Positions 1 to 8,612 of a stretch of DNA of 64,000 bases are shown one piece after another. This stretch comes from Bradyrhizobium sp. B097. Lineage in GTDB: Bacteria > Pseudomonadota > Alphaproteobacteria > Rhizobiales > Xanthobacteraceae. The number at the start of each line of letters is the position of its first letter. Position 1 is the stretch's first letter. A program made the translations under genes and the position numbers. The stretch lies in contig NZ_CP152412.1 of the NCBI RefSeq assembly GCF_038957035.1, positions 9,172,501 to 9,236,500 on the forward strand, written 5' to 3'. The notes beneath the pieces are model-generated. The model saw only the letters and a program-made list of their open reading frames with translations. It did not search any database and was not told the DNA's origin.

Positions 1-85
1 GGTGGCCTGTCGAAGAGACCGGCAGGAACTCTGTGACGCCCTCGACGATGCCGAGAATCACCGCCCGCAGCATATCCGTCATCAT
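1..85 (-). CDS. uppP: Undecaprenyl-diphosphatase (UppP/BacA), N-terminal fragment cut by window edge
   Basis: Only the first 28 codons are inside the window, read leftwards from ATG at 85-83. The translation contains [14 protein letters not shown], the conserved first signature of the UppP/BacA family, an integral membrane enzyme that dephosphorylates undecaprenyl diphosphate to recycle the lipid carrier for peptidoglycan. A second in-frame ATG follows immediately, so the exact start is uncertain by one codon. The gene is divergent from the glutathione S-transferase gene, with about 260 bp between them. The motif makes the family call firm; nothing can be said of the rest of the protein. Confidence 0.9.
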   Translation of the reverse strand, partial: MMTDMLRAVILGIVEGVTEFLPVSSTGH

Positions 86-347
86 GATCTGATCTGCCCT
101 GTGTGAAAAACCGAATTCTTCTCGCTTATTCGCACATAGGCCGCAATCGCAAAGAATCGTCAAACAATGGGTTACCCGGCCGATTTGCTGGGCTATAGCG
201 TTTTTGTGACCCGCGCCATCTGCGGGGGTGGCTACCGGTTTGCGTGCCGACGCGACATAGAGACGAGCGGAACTGGTCCGCCCAATTCACAGGTCAGGTC
301 ACACAGGTTGATGGTTTCTTAAGCGCCACGACACTACCAAGGGCTTC

Positions 348-1040
348 ATGTATACGCTGTATCACCATCCGTTCTGTCCGCATTCGCGCTTCATTCGCCT
401 CGTGCTCGGCGAGTATGGCCTCGATCTGCGCCTGGTTGAGGAACGCGTCTGGGAGCGGCGCGAGGCGTTCCTGGCGCTCAATCCGGCGGCAAACACGCCG
501 GTGCTGATCGCCGAGGGCTTTCCGCCGATCCCGGGTGCACCCATCATCGCCGAATATGTCGACGAGACGCATGGCCTCGATGCCGGCGAGCGGCGGCTGT
601 TGCCGACCTCAACGGCCGAGCGCGTCGAGGTGCGCCGGCTGATGGCGTGGTTCAACGAGAAATTCTTCGAGGAAGCCTCCAACCCGCTGGTGACCGAGCG
701 GATCTACAAGCGCTTCATGAGCGAGGACAATGGCGGCGGCCCGCCGGCGCCCGACATCATGCGCGCCGCCAAGGTCAATGTGCGCTATCATCTGAGCTAT
801 ATCGGCTGGCTGGCGAAGACGCGGAACTATCTCGCCGGCGACCGCCTCACCTACGCGGATCTCGCCGCCGCGGCGCACCTCTCGGCGATCGACTATCTGG
901 GCGACGTGCCATGGAGCGAGGACGACGCGGCAAAGGCGTGGTACGCGCGGGTGAAATCCCGCCCGTCGTTCCGCCCGCTGCTCAGCGAATGGCTGGCGGG
1001 GGTGCCGGCGTCGCGCACCTATGTGGACCTCGACTTCTGA
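348..1040 (+). CDS. Glutathione S-transferase family protein
   Basis: A 230-residue cytosolic protein with the two-domain GST layout. The N-terminal thioredoxin-like half (about residues 1-80) starts [15 protein letters not shown], with a CPHS motif where the glutathione-contacting residue usually lies, followed by the cis-Pro region NTPVL and a glutamate-containing PIIAEY glutathione-binding segment. The C-terminal half (about 95-220) is helical, with the typical [17 protein letters not shown] helix. Family members conjugate glutathione or act in detoxification or thiol chemistry; the substrate cannot be read from sequence. The queG reading frame begins inside or just after its 3' end, so the two are probably cotranscribed. 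A weak AAGGG precedes the ATG. Confidence 0.88.
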   Translation: MYTLYHHPFCPHSRFIRLVLGEYGLDLRLVEERVWERREAFLALNPAANTPVLIAEGFPPIPGAPIIAEYVDETHGLDAGERRLLPTSTAERVEVRRLMAWFNEKFFEEASNPLVTERIYKRFMSEDNGGGPPAPDIMRAAKVNVRYHLSYIGWLAKTRNYLAGDRLTYADLAAAAHLSAIDYLGDVPWSEDDAAKAWYARVKSRPSFRPLLSEWLAGVPASRTYVDLDF

Positions 1041-2179
1041 ACCAGGCGGTCCGCCTCTCTCCGTCCGATCTCAAGGCCGCCCTTCAGCGCGAGGCGCGCG
1101 CGCTCGGCTTCGACGCCATCGGCTTCACCGATCCTGATGCGACGCGCGAGGCCGGACAATATTTTTTGGAATTCCTCGGCTCCGGCGGCCATGGCGACAT
1201 GGACTGGCTCGCGGCCAATCCGGAGCGGCGCACTGAGCCGCGCGTGCTGTGGGGTGGCGTGCGCTCGATCATCATGCTCGGCGTCAATTACGGGCCCGAC
1301 GACAACCCGCTGGATATTCTCGCGCGCCGATCGCATGGCGCGATCTCGGTCTATGCGCAGGGCGACGACTATCACGACGTGATCAAGAAGCGGCTGAAGA
1401 TTCTCGCGCGCTGGCTCGCTGCTGCGACCGGCGACGAGGTGAAAGTGTTCGTCGACACCGCCGCGGTCATGGAGAAGCCGCTCGCGCAGGCCGCAGGCAT
1501 CGGCTGGCAGGGCAAGCACACCAATCTGGTGTCGCGCGAATTCGGCTCGTGGCTGTTTCTCGGCGCGATCTATTCCGCGACCGAGCTGCCGCGCGACGAG
1601 GGCGAAGCCGATCATTGCGGCAGCTGCCGCGCCTGCCAGGACATCTGTCCGACGGCGGCGTTTCCGACTCCGTACAAGCTCGATGCGCGGCGCTGCATCT
1701 CGTATCTGACGATCGAGAACAAGGGTCCGATCCCGCACGAATTCCGCAAGGCCATCGGCAACCGCATCTATGGCTGCGACGATTGCCTCGCGGTGTGTCC
1801 GTGGAACAAGTTCGCGATGGCGGGACGCGAGCAGAAGCTTGCGGCGCGCGACGCGTTGCGCGCGCCCGCGCTTGCCGATCTCGCGCGGCTCGGCGATGCC
1901 GCGTTTCGCGCGCTGTTCACGAAATCACCGGTCAAGCGCATCGGCCGCGACCGCTTCATCCGCAATGTGCTGATCGCGATCGGCAATTCCGGCGATGCAA
2001 ACCTCGCCGCAGAGGCGCAGCACCTGCTCGACGATACAAGCCCGCTGGTGCGCGGCGCGGCGGTGTGGGCGCTATCGCAGCTGATCGCCCGCGATGCGTT
2101 TGCGACGCTGGCGTCACGAGCCGACGCCGAGCCCGATGCCAGCGTGCAGCAGGAGTGGCGCGCGGCAGCCGGCTCTTGA
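989..2179 (+). CDS. queG: Epoxyqueuosine reductase QueG
   Basis: QueG is a cobalamin and [4Fe-4S] enzyme that makes the last step of queuosine synthesis, reducing epoxyqueuosine to queuosine in tRNA. The protein shows the N-terminal DUF1730/B12-binding region with [18 protein letters not shown], two ferredoxin-type clusters ([12 protein letters not shown] near residue 210 and CDDCLAVCP near 263), and a C-terminal HEAT-like stretch ([15 protein letters not shown] near 345) used for tRNA binding. The start is uncertain: the frame has an ATG at 989 that overlaps the upstream gene by about 50 bp, while homology begins around [10 protein letters not shown] (about 1055), so a non-ATG start near 1037 is possible. 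Length of 380-396 residues is normal for the family. Confidence 0.93.
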   Translation: MAGGGAGVAHLCGPRLLNQAVRLSPSDLKAALQREARALGFDAIGFTDPDATREAGQYFLEFLGSGGHGDMDWLAANPERRTEPRVLWGGVRSIIMLGVNYGPDDNPLDILARRSHGAISVYAQGDDYHDVIKKRLKILARWLAAATGDEVKVFVDTAAVMEKPLAQAAGIGWQGKHTNLVSREFGSWLFLGAIYSATELPRDEGEADHCGSCRACQDICPTAAFPTPYKLDARRCISYLTIENKGPIPHEFRKAIGNRIYGCDDCLAVCPWNKFAMAGREQKLAARDALRAPALADLARLGDAAFRALFTKSPVKRIGRDRFIRNVLIAIGNSGDANLAAEAQHLLDDTSPLVRGAAVWALSQLIARDAFATLASRADAEPDASVQQEWRAAAGS

Positions 2180-2213
2180 TTTCATCGCGCCGTTCCCGTC
2201 ATGGTCGACAACC

Positions 2214-3011
2214 ATGACAAACCCGCCCTTCTTCACCAGACATGGCGACGGCTTCATGCCGACGTCAGTTGCCAACGGACCGTGGAGCCCGGAATCGATG
2301 CACGGCCGCGTCGTGATCGGGCTGCTCGGCTTCGTCATCGAGGAGCGCCACGGCTCCGACGATTTCGTCCCCGCGCGGCTCACGGTCGACATGTTCCGGT
2401 TGCCCAACATCACGACGCCGGTCGAGGTGACGACGAAGCTTGTGCGCGATGGGCTCCGCATCAAGGTGATCGAGGCCGAGTTCGTCTCAGGCGGCACCAG
2501 CATGGCGCGCGCCTCCTGCCAGTTGTTGCGCAGGACGGAAAATGCGCCCGGCAACGTGTGGTCGCCGCCGAACTGGAAGGTGCCGGCGCCCGGGGAGATT
2601 CCGAAGCCCGCCGATCCGAGGCTCGGCATGAACGGCAAATGGGAGACGCGGCCGATTGTCGGCCACATGGGCTCGCTCGGCGAGCGCAGGCTCTGGATGA
2701 GCGAAGTCCGCGAGCTCGTCGCGGGCGTGAAGATGACGCCGTTCGTCCATGTCGCGACCGGCGCGGATTTCGCCAGCCCGTTCGCCAATGCCGGCGACCA
2801 GGGCCTTGGCTACATCAACAGTGACGTCACGATCTATCTGCACCGATTGCCGGTGAGCAACTGGATCGGCTTCGAGGTCGTCAACCATCACGCCACCGAC
2901 GGCATCGCGATCGGCGAATGCTGGCTCTATGACGAGCAGGGCCCGATCGGCACGTCGACCGTCGCGGCGCTCGCCCAGCGCAAGCCGATGACCAATCCGC
3001 CGCCGCCGTAG
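2214..3011 (+). CDS. Acyl-CoA thioesterase-like (hotdog fold) protein
   Basis: A 265-residue soluble protein whose sequence looks like a double-hotdog thioesterase of the TesB/4HBT-like group: an N-terminal unit with HGRVVIGLLGFVIEE and PARLTVDMFRLP, and a second unit with TPFVHVATGADFASPFAN and a C-terminal FEVVNHHATDGIAIGECWLYD strand set. Such enzymes hydrolyse acyl-CoA thioesters; the acyl chain cannot be predicted. The ATG at 2214 was chosen because residues upstream in the same frame overlap the end of queG and show no conservation-like features. It follows queG by 34 bp and may be cotranscribed. A repeat element follows its stop. Confidence 0.7.
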   Translation: MTNPPFFTRHGDGFMPTSVANGPWSPESMHGRVVIGLLGFVIEERHGSDDFVPARLTVDMFRLPNITTPVEVTTKLVRDGLRIKVIEAEFVSGGTSMARASCQLLRRTENAPGNVWSPPNWKVPAPGEIPKPADPRLGMNGKWETRPIVGHMGSLGERRLWMSEVRELVAGVKMTPFVHVATGADFASPFANAGDQGLGYINSDVTIYLHRLPVSNWIGFEVVNHHATDGIAIGECWLYDEQGPIGTSTVAALAQRKPMTNPPPP

Positions 3012-3017
3012 GTCCTC

Positions 3018-3101
3018 GTCATTGCGAGCGAAGCGAAGCAATCCATTTGTCCGCGCATGCGGTGGCATGGATTGCTTCGTCGCTTTGCTCCTCGCAATGA
3101 C
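3018..3101. repeat. Palindromic intergenic repeat (ATTGCGAGCGAAGC type)
   Basis: Two inverted arms, beginning GTCATTGCGAGCGAAGCGAA and ending CTCCTCGCAATGAC, flank a short centre, so the RNA can fold into a long stem-loop. It sits between the convergent ends of the thioesterase and NTF2-like genes and could serve as a bidirectional terminator. It resembles the short dispersed repeats common in Bradyrhizobium intergenic regions. Confidence 0.75.
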
Positions 3102-3107
3102 GGCGAA

Positions 3108-3578
3108 CTACTCGGCCAAATGCCGCTGCATCTCCGGCCGGGCCCTCAGCGCAGCGCCTTGCTTGCCGACGATCTTCGCGATCCGCTCCGGCGCGAAGTT
3201 CAAGTCGACGAAAGCCGGCGCGGTGTTGGCGACCTCGTGATACTCCGTGATCTTGCCGTCGCGCAGCCGCATGATCGCGACGCCCTCGAACATCGCACGC
3301 GCGCCGTTGGCTTCCGGCAAGGTCGAGCGGTAGCTGAACGTGTAGCGCGCATAGAGCGTTGTGCCGTCGCTGACGGGATCGTGCATCACCCAGCGGAAAT
3401 CGGTCGCGGTCCGGTAGAACCAGTCGTCGATCATCTCGGCGATCCTGGTGTGGCCCTCGAACGCGCCGTAGAACACGTCGTGGTAGACGCCGTCGTCGGT
3501 GAAGAGGCTTGCGAAGGCCTTGCCGTTGCGCTGCTCGACCGCGTCGCAGAACGCGCGCAGCATTGTGGTCGTGTTCAT
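3108..3578 (-). CDS. SnoaL/NTF2-like family protein
   Basis: A 156-residue protein with the cone-shaped NTF2/SnoaL pattern: an N-terminal helix MLRAFCDAVEQRNGKAFASL, then LFTDDGVYHDVFYGAFEGH, and later strands VAIMRLRDGKITEYHEVAN. This fold is used by polyketide cyclases, dehydratases and many proteins of unknown role, so no reaction is assigned. ATG at 3578 was chosen over an upstream in-frame start at 3608 because GGGAGA lies at the right distance in front of it. It is convergent with the thioesterase gene and lies head of an alpha/beta hydrolase gene transcribed the same way, with a repeat between them. Confidence 0.8.
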   Translation of the reverse strand: MNTTTMLRAFCDAVEQRNGKAFASLFTDDGVYHDVFYGAFEGHTRIAEMIDDWFYRTATDFRWVMHDPVSDGTTLYARYTFSYRSTLPEANGARAMFEGVAIMRLRDGKITEYHEVANTAPAFVDLNFAPERIAKIVGKQGAALRARPEMQRHLAE

Positions 3579-3605
3579 TGGCGTTTCTCCCCGGTGCTTG
3601 TGGCC

Positions 3606-3702
3606 CATCCTTCGAGGCTCGCTTTCGCTCGCACCTCAGGATGACGCCTGTTTCTGTAGCCGTCACCCTGAGGTGGCCGCTTCTTCAGCGGCCCTCGAAG
3701 GG
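3606..3702. repeat. Palindromic repeat, family A (CTCAGGATGACG type)
   Basis: Contains ATCCTTCGAGGCTCGC, CCTCAGGATGAC, GTCACCCTGAGG and CCCTCGAAGGG blocks that pair in inverted fashion. Two further copies lie at 11045-11145 and 34704-34801 in the window, this one in the opposite order of halves. Confidence 0.8.
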
Positions 3703-3713
3703 CGGCGGCGTGG

Positions 3714-4505
3714 CTAGATCTCCGCCACCGCGGCGATGATCCGCGCGATGTCCTGCGGCCGCGACAGCCGGTGGTCGCCGTCCTGGATCATGGTCAGCAC
3801 CACGTCCTCGGCCGGCAGCCGATGCACCAGCGCGAAGGCGTGCTTCCACGGCACGTCGGGATCCTGCGCGCCCTGCAGGATGCGCACTGGGCAACCGACG
3901 TCGATCTTGCTGCCGAGCAGCAGATGGTTGCGGCCCTCCTCGATCAGATCGCGGGTGATCGGATAGGGCGAGCCGTCGCCATATTCGGACGGCCTGAGCC
4001 AGACGCCCTTGGTCTCGATCTCGGCGCGGATCTCCGGCGAAAAACCCTTCCACATCAATTCCTCGGTGAAGTCGGGCGCTGGTGCGATCAGCACGAGGCC
4101 GGCGAGTTGCGCCTTCGCGTTCCCGCGACGCATGATCTCGCGTGCCAGCAGCAGCGCCATCCAGCCGCCCATCGAGGACCCGATCACGACCTGCGGCCCG
4201 CGGCAGAACTGCGAGAAAACAGCGACGCTCTCCTCGAGCCAGCGGCCGATCGTGCCGTCGGCGAAGTCGCCGCCGGATTCGCCGTGGCCGGAATAGTCGA
4301 ACCTGACCGAGCTGCGGCCATGCTCGGCCGCCCATGCATCGAGCGCGATCGCCTTGGTGCCGGTCATGTCGGACTTGAAGCCGCCGAGCCAGAACAGGCC
4401 GGGATTGCTGCCAGCCCGGGCGCGCACCGCGATCCGGCGCGCCCCAAGGCCCTCGCCGACCTCGATGAAGGCGGGTTCCTGCTCGAATGCGGCGGTTTGG
4501 CTCAT
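3714..4505 (-). CDS. Alpha/beta hydrolase
   Basis: A 263-residue soluble protein with a complete alpha/beta hydrolase core. The oxyanion region is [15 protein letters not shown] (about residue 38), the strand before the nucleophile is followed by GSSMGG with the nucleophile at Ser111, an acidic residue lies in [10 protein letters not shown], and the catalytic His in [11 protein letters not shown] near the C terminus. The pattern [14 protein letters not shown] is typical of esterases related to ABHD10. It probably hydrolyses an ester or thioester, but the substrate is unknown. It is divergent from infC with 228 bp between start codons. Confidence 0.85.
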   Translation of the reverse strand: MSQTAAFEQEPAFIEVGEGLGARRIAVRARAGSNPGLFWLGGFKSDMTGTKAIALDAWAAEHGRSSVRFDYSGHGESGGDFADGTIGRWLEESVAVFSQFCRGPQVVIGSSMGGWMALLLAREIMRRGNAKAQLAGLVLIAPAPDFTEELMWKGFSPEIRAEIETKGVWLRPSEYGDGSPYPITRDLIEEGRNHLLLGSKIDVGCPVRILQGAQDPDVPWKHAFALVHRLPAEDVVLTMIQDGDHRLSRPQDIARIIAAVAEI

Positions 4506-4721
4506 GGTTCGGTCACTCGCGTGTCAGAGACCTGCTTTTCAATCGTCGCGCGGCAGCGGTCAACGGCAGCAGGCCCGCCTTGCAGAGCAGGTGCGCCCGC
4601 TATATGTGCCGGGCGTGGCCAAAATGCCTCGCAATTGACGGTTTTGCCGCGTAAAAGAGCGAGTTCGCTTGCCCGTCGCAGCGTCTTGCTTCAAAATATC
4701 CGCCTTCCCTTTCACAACTTT

Positions 4722-4733
4722 GGAGAGTTACCC

Positions 4734-4736
<3 letters not shown>
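4722..4736 (+). promoter_or_regulatory. infC: Shine-Dalgarno and rare AUU start codon of infC
   Basis: GGAGAG at 4722-4727 is followed after six bases by ATT at 4734-4736. The residues RRPNRAPP follow immediately, which is the known N-terminus of Bradyrhizobium IF3, and no ATG, GTG or TTG lies in frame at a sensible distance. In Escherichia coli infC also starts with AUU, and IF3 represses its own translation by rejecting that codon; the same feedback is inferred here. Confidence 0.9.
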
Positions 4737-5273
<537 letters not shown>

Positions 5274-5305
5274 TTCGAATTCGTCGCTTTGCTGAAAATG
5301 GAGCA

Positions 5306-5338
5306 GCCCGTCAGACCTCTGGCGGGCCGTTTCTTTCC
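5306..5338 (+). terminator. Rho-independent terminator after infC
   Basis: GCCCGTCAG (5306-5314) pairs with CTGGCGGGC (5319-5327) through one G-T wobble around a four-base loop ACCT, and is followed by a T-rich run CGTTTCTTTCC. This is a compact hairpin plus U-tract directly downstream of the infC stop. Confidence 0.85.
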
Positions 5339-5339
5339 T

Positions 5340-5448
5340 GTAGCCCGGATGGAGGCTCCCGTAGCCCGGATGGAGCGCCAGCGTAATCCGGGACGGTGCG
5401 TCCGCGGCTCGACCTGCCCCGGATTTCGCACCGCTCCATCCGGGCTAC
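5340..5448. repeat. Palindromic repeat (GTAGCCCGGATGGAG type)
   Basis: GTAGCCCGGATGGAG occurs twice in direct orientation (5340 and 5361) and once inverted as CTCCATCCGGGCTAC ending at 5448, with GCGTAATCCGGG and CCCCGGATTTCGC between. It fills the infC-rpmI spacer after the terminator and resembles dispersed repeats seen in Bradyrhizobium. Confidence 0.8.
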
Positions 5449-5666
5449 TGTTCCGTAGTTTGGCTACCTGAAACGTTGCAAAACCGCCGATCCTCTGTCA
5501 TAAGCCGGGCCTTCGCCGCCCGGCTGATCAAGGGCTGCCGTGGCGACGTTCAGTGCAGGTTCTTTCAATTCGGAAAAAACCATAGCACTTTCAACGCTCT
5601 AACGAGCATTTTAGCCGACCGAACGCCTCTTTGGGCGATATTCGTGTTGGGCGACAGGAGAGCTAA
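5449..5666 (+). other. rpmI upstream leader and promoter region
   Basis: No gene is visible in this stretch. It must hold the promoter and leader of rpmI-rplT, because a terminator lies upstream. AT-rich patches occur near 5570-5615, with a small hairpin GCTC-TAAC-GAGC at 5596-5607 followed by ATTTTA. A ribosome site AGGAG lies at about 5657, eight bases before the rpmI ATG. L20 controls this operon in enteric bacteria, but I see no recognisable L20-binding pseudoknot by eye. Confidence 0.4.
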
Positions 5667-5867
5667 ATGCCCAAGTTGAAGACTAAGTCGGGCGCTAAAA
5701 AGCGCTTCAAGGTGACTGCCACTGGCAAAGTCATGCACGCCCAGCGCGGCAAGCGCCACGGCATGATCAAGCGGACGAAGAAGCAGATCCGTCAGCTCCG
5801 CGGCACCCGCGTGCTGTTCAAGACCGACGGCGACAACGTCAAGAAGTACTTCTTGCCGAACGCCTGA
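5667..5867 (+). CDS. rpmI: 50S ribosomal protein L35
   Basis: The 66-residue basic protein begins [20 protein letters not shown] and carries [14 protein letters not shown], the hallmark of bacterial L35, ending in a KKYFLPNA tail. It is a component of the large ribosomal subunit. A good AGGAG ribosome site precedes the ATG. rplT follows 77 bp downstream, the usual rpmI-rplT order, with infC upstream. Confidence 0.98.
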   Translation: MPKLKTKSGAKKRFKVTATGKVMHAQRGKRHGMIKRTKKQIRQLRGTRVLFKTDGDNVKKYFLPNA

Positions 5868-5944
5868 TCGCGCTCATCTGCTTGAACCCGGCCGCCTGAA
5901 GCGCGGCGCCCCGTCACTTCTTCTAGATCTCAAGGATTTCCGTC

Positions 5945-6304
5945 ATGTCTCGCGTCAAACGCGGTGTGACCTCTCACGCCAAGCACAAGAAAGTCTTCAA
6001 GGCCGCCAAGGGCTATTACGGCCGCCGCAAGAACACGATCCGCACCGCCAAGCAGGCCGTCGAAAAGGCCGGCCAGTACGCCTTCCGCGACCGCAAGCGC
6101 AAGAAGCGCACCTTCCGCGCGCTCTGGATCCAGCGCATCAACGCTGCGGTCCGTCCGTTCGGCATGACCTACAGCGTGTTTATCAACGGCCTCTCCAAGT
6201 CGGGCGTCGTGGTCGACCGCAAGGTGCTGTCGGATCTCGCGATCCACGAGCCGGTTGCGTTCCAGGCGATCGCCGAGAAAGCCAAGGCCGCGCTGGCTGC
6301 CTGA
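5945..6304 (+). CDS. rplT: 50S ribosomal protein L20
   Basis: The 119-residue protein starts [19 protein letters not shown] and contains [23 protein letters not shown] and [20 protein letters not shown], the standard L20 blocks. L20 binds 23S rRNA early in 50S assembly and in enteric bacteria represses its own operon. Length and composition are normal. It ends three bases before the convergent small secreted protein gene. Confidence 0.98.
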   Translation: MSRVKRGVTSHAKHKKVFKAAKGYYGRRKNTIRTAKQAVEKAGQYAFRDRKRKKRTFRALWIQRINAAVRPFGMTYSVFINGLSKSGVVVDRKVLSDLAIHEPVAFQAIAEKAKAALAA

Positions 6305-6306
6305 TC

Positions 6307-6717
6307 CTAGCGGGCCTTCTGGCCCGCTTTCAGCGCCTTCTGCGAATAGCGCTGGGCGACCTGCGCCCGACAGAACGCCGTAAACGAGATGTACATGGTG
6401 CCGGATTCATTCCGGTACTTGCGGTCGCAGACCTGCATCTCGTGCTGGTACGCCCGCTTCGGCGCGCCCTTGAGGCCGGACAGGAAGTCCGCCTCGCATT
6501 TCTTCTCGACCACGGCCCCGAACTGGACGTCTCCGCTGGCGCCGTATTCGCACGCCTCGAAGATCTTCATCGCGCGGTTGCAGCTCGGCGCCTTCTCCAG
6601 CACCGCGATGATGTCGTCCATCTGGGTCGATTTGGCGGGACATTCCTCGGTCGCGGCATACGCCGCGCCGAGCATGAACAGGACCGCTGGCACGGCCAGG
6701 CAAGATCGCAGCAACAT
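6307..6717 (-). CDS. Small secreted Cys-rich protein of unknown function
   Basis: A 136-residue product with a clear Sec signal peptide (MLLRSCLAVPAVLFMLGAAYAA, cleavage near residue 21-22). The mature part has six cysteines (in EEC, PSC, EAC, KKC, QVC and FC contexts), which would allow three disulfides in the periplasm, and a basic C-terminus. I do not recognise the family. It is wedged on the opposite strand between rplT and pheS, tail to tail with rplT, and its last codons lie in a hairpin that can terminate rplT. The coding pattern and signal peptide make it a believable gene. Confidence 0.7.
   Translation of the reverse strand: MLLRSCLAVPAVLFMLGAAYAATEECPAKSTQMDDIIAVLEKAPSCNRAMKIFEACEYGASGDVQFGAVVEKKCEADFLSGLKGAPKRAYQHEMQVCDRKYRNESGTMYISFTAFCRAQVAQRYSQKALKAGQKAR
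6310..6330 (+). terminator. Hairpin after rplT, inside the end of the convergent gene
   Basis: GCGGGCC (6310-6316) pairs perfectly with GGCCCGC (6321-6327) around TTCT, followed by only three Ts. It lies five bases after the rplT stop and overlaps the last codons of the minus-strand gene. It may terminate rplT transcription, but the short T-run makes it weaker than the infC terminator. Confidence 0.5.
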
Positions 6718-6912
6718 CGCGTGGGTCTCCTTGAACTCCCCTTGGGTAGCCCGACCTCCGCGCGGGGTTCAATGCAGTCGGCCACAAGCCCGAAATGACC
6801 GGCTTTTTGCTTGACGTTACGGCCTTCGGGCGGCGACAACCCAGCCGAATTTTGGCGCATGGTTCGGAAGCCGGCTCTTCCCGCCGGATCATGCTCAGCG
6901 CAGGAATTGACC

Positions 6913-7995
6913 GTGTCCGACCTCGCAACGCTCGAAACATCCATCCTCGACCAGATCGCCTCGGCCGCTGACGAGGCCGCCCTCGAGGCGGTGCGCGTCT
7001 CAGCGCTCGGCAAGAAGGGCTCGATCTCGGCGCTGCTTGCCACCCTCGGCAAGATGTCGCCGGAGGAGCGCAAGACCGAGGGCGCCAAGATCAACCTCGC
7101 CAAGGATGCGGTGACGCAGGCGCTCGCGGCCAGGCGCGATGTGCTGAAAGCGGCCGCGCTCGATGCACGCCTTGCCGCCGAGACCATCGACGTCACGCTG
7201 CCGCTGCGCGAGACGCCGGCGGAGACCGGCCGCATCCATCCGCTGAGCCAGGTGTGGGACGAGCTCACCACGATCTTCGCCGACATGGGCTTTGCGGTCG
7301 CCGAAGGTCCCGACATCGAGACCGACGACTACAACTTCACCAAGTTGAATTTCCCCGAGGGCCATCCCGCGCGCGAGATGCACGACACCTTCTTCTTCAA
7401 CCCGAAGGAGGACGGCACACGCATGCTGTTGCGCACCCACACCTCGCCGGTGCAGGTGCGCACCATGCTGAGCCAGAAGCCGCCGATCCGCGTGATCTGC
7501 CCGGGCCGCACCTATCGCATCGACTCGGATGCGACCCACACGCCGCAATTCCACCAGGTCGAAGGCCTCGTGATCGACAAGGGCTCGCATCTCGGTCACC
7601 TCAAGTGGATCCTGCACGAGTTCTGCAAGGCGTTCTTCGAGGTCGACCACATCAACATGCGGTTCCGGCCCTCGTTCTTCCCGTTCACCGAGCCGTCGCT
7701 CGAGGTCGACATCCAATGCCGCCGCGACAAGGGCGAGATTCGCTTCGGCGAGGGCGAGGACTGGATGGAGATTCTCGGCTGCGGCATGGTGCACCCGAAC
7801 GTGCTGCGCGCCTGCGGCATCGATCCCGACGTCTACCAGGGCTTTGCCTGGGGCATGGGCATCGACCGCATCGCGATGCTGAAATATGGCATCGCCGATC
7901 TCCGCCAGCTGTTCGAGAACGACATCCGCTGGCTCAACCACTACGGCTTCAAGCCGCTCGACATCCCGACGATCGCGGGAGGGTTGAGTACGTGA
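6913..7995 (+). CDS. pheS: Phenylalanyl-tRNA synthetase alpha subunit
   Basis: PheS is the catalytic subunit of the alpha2-beta2 enzyme that charges tRNA-Phe. The 360-residue product has an N-terminal coiled-coil arm (about 1-85), then the class II core with motif 2 ([16 protein letters not shown], about 255) and motif 3 ([13 protein letters not shown], about 318). The start is GTG at 6913, preceded by AGGAA six bases away; the frame is open further upstream but the added residues are not family-like. The beta subunit gene pheT normally follows directly; here a DUF559 gene and repeats lie between. Confidence 0.97.
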   Translation: MSDLATLETSILDQIASAADEAALEAVRVSALGKKGSISALLATLGKMSPEERKTEGAKINLAKDAVTQALAARRDVLKAAALDARLAAETIDVTLPLRETPAETGRIHPLSQVWDELTTIFADMGFAVAEGPDIETDDYNFTKLNFPEGHPAREMHDTFFFNPKEDGTRMLLRTHTSPVQVRTMLSQKPPIRVICPGRTYRIDSDATHTPQFHQVEGLVIDKGSHLGHLKWILHEFCKAFFEVDHINMRFRPSFFPFTEPSLEVDIQCRRDKGEIRFGEGEDWMEILGCGMVHPNVLRACGIDPDVYQGFAWGMGIDRIAMLKYGIADLRQLFENDIRWLNHYGFKPLDIPTIAGGLST

Positions 7996-8010
7996 ATACA
8001 ACTCCCGCTT

Positions 8011-8061
8011 CCATCGCGGAGAGAGCCCCCTCCCTGACCCTCCCCCGCAAGCGGGAGAGGG
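8011..8061. repeat. 51-bp direct repeat, left copy (family D)
   Basis: This copy and the one at 8539-8589 match at 50 of 51 positions, differing only at the 21st base. The core is CCCTCCCCCGCAAGCGGGAGAGGG split by a small palindrome. Together the two copies bracket the DUF559 gene. Confidence 0.9.
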
Positions 8062-8117
8062 AATGGATAGGGCGTGCTCGCATGGATACGAAGATTCCAT
8101 CGCCGCGAACGGTCGAA

Positions 8118-8171
8118 CTCCCTCTCCCGCTTGCGGGGGAGGGCTGGGGTGGGGGTCTCTCCGCAGTGGGG
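8118..8171. repeat. Inverted partial copy of the family D repeat
   Basis: Reads CTCCCTCTCCCGCTTGCGGG and ends CTCTCCGCAGTGGGG, the reverse complement of the flanking direct repeats with several changes. With the left copy it can form a stem of roughly 45-50 pairs with a 55-base loop in RNA or extruded DNA, just before the DUF559 start codon. Confidence 0.85.
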
Positions 8172-8177
8172 TTGCCT

Positions 8178-8612
8178 ATGGTCGATCCTGAACATCCGGA
8201 TTGGAAGATATCCGCACGACTGCGCGCAAATGCGCGCGCGCTCAGACGTAACTCCACCGACGTGGAGCGAATCCTCTGGTCGGAGCTGCGAGGCAATCGT
8301 CTGAACAGCGCAACCTTCCGCCGTCAGGTGCCGATCGACAACTACATCGCTGACTTCGTCTGCCACGCGGCGAAGCTGGTAATTGAGCTCGACGGCAGTC
8401 AACACTTTTCGGACGAAGGCGAACGCGCCGATGCCGTACGCTCAACCGTTATCGAAGCAAAAGGCTTCAAAGTGCTTCGCTTCAGCAATCTCGACGTCAT
8501 GACAAACCGCGCAGGCGTCCTTGAAACAATCGCCGCTGCCATCGCGGAGAGAGCCCCCACCCTGACCCTCCCCCGCAAGCGGGAGAGGGGACCGGAGAAG
8601 TCATCGTCATGA
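8178..8612 (+). CDS. DUF559 (PD-(D/E)xK, Vsr-like) endonuclease-domain protein
   Basis: A 144-residue protein with the full DUF559 pattern: [44 protein letters not shown] and [15 protein letters not shown]. These carry the acidic residues of the Vsr-like restriction-endonuclease fold (Asp in IADF, Glu and Asp in IELDG). No cellular role is established for this family. The start at 8178 follows the inverted repeat; the last 20 or so residues (from about [15 protein letters not shown]) are encoded by the right copy of the flanking repeat, so that tail is probably not part of the fold. The stop overlaps the pheT start (ATGA at 8609-8612), allowing translational coupling. Confidence 0.88.
   Translation: MVDPEHPDWKISARLRANARALRRNSTDVERILWSELRGNRLNSATFRRQVPIDNYIADFVCHAAKLVIELDGSQHFSDEGERADAVRSTVIEAKGFKVLRFSNLDVMTNRAGVLETIAAAIAERAPTLTLPRKRERGPEKSSS
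8539..8589. repeat. 51-bp direct repeat, right copy (family D)
   Basis: Matches the left copy at 8011-8061 at 50 of 51 positions. It lies inside the 3' end of the DUF559 reading frame and ends 19 bp before the pheT start codon. Confidence 0.9.

Larger units (their letters stand above)
8011..8589 (+). mobile_element. Candidate repeat-bounded DUF559 cassette between pheS and pheT
   Basis: The segment consists of a left 51-bp repeat, an inverted partial copy at 8118-8171, the DUF559 gene and a right 51-bp direct repeat that supplies the gene's last codons. It separates two genes that are normally adjacent and cotranscribed. No transposase, terminal dinucleotide or target duplication of the usual insertion-sequence type is visible, so calling it mobile is an inference from the nearly identical direct repeats and the unusual location. 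Confidence 0.45.

Noticed and set aside
3771..4733. Long open frame running into infC from the left, 321 codons before the IF3 start
   Set aside because: It is antisense to the alpha/beta hydrolase gene, has no recognisable domain, and the conserved IF3 N-terminus with its ribosome site begins at 4734.
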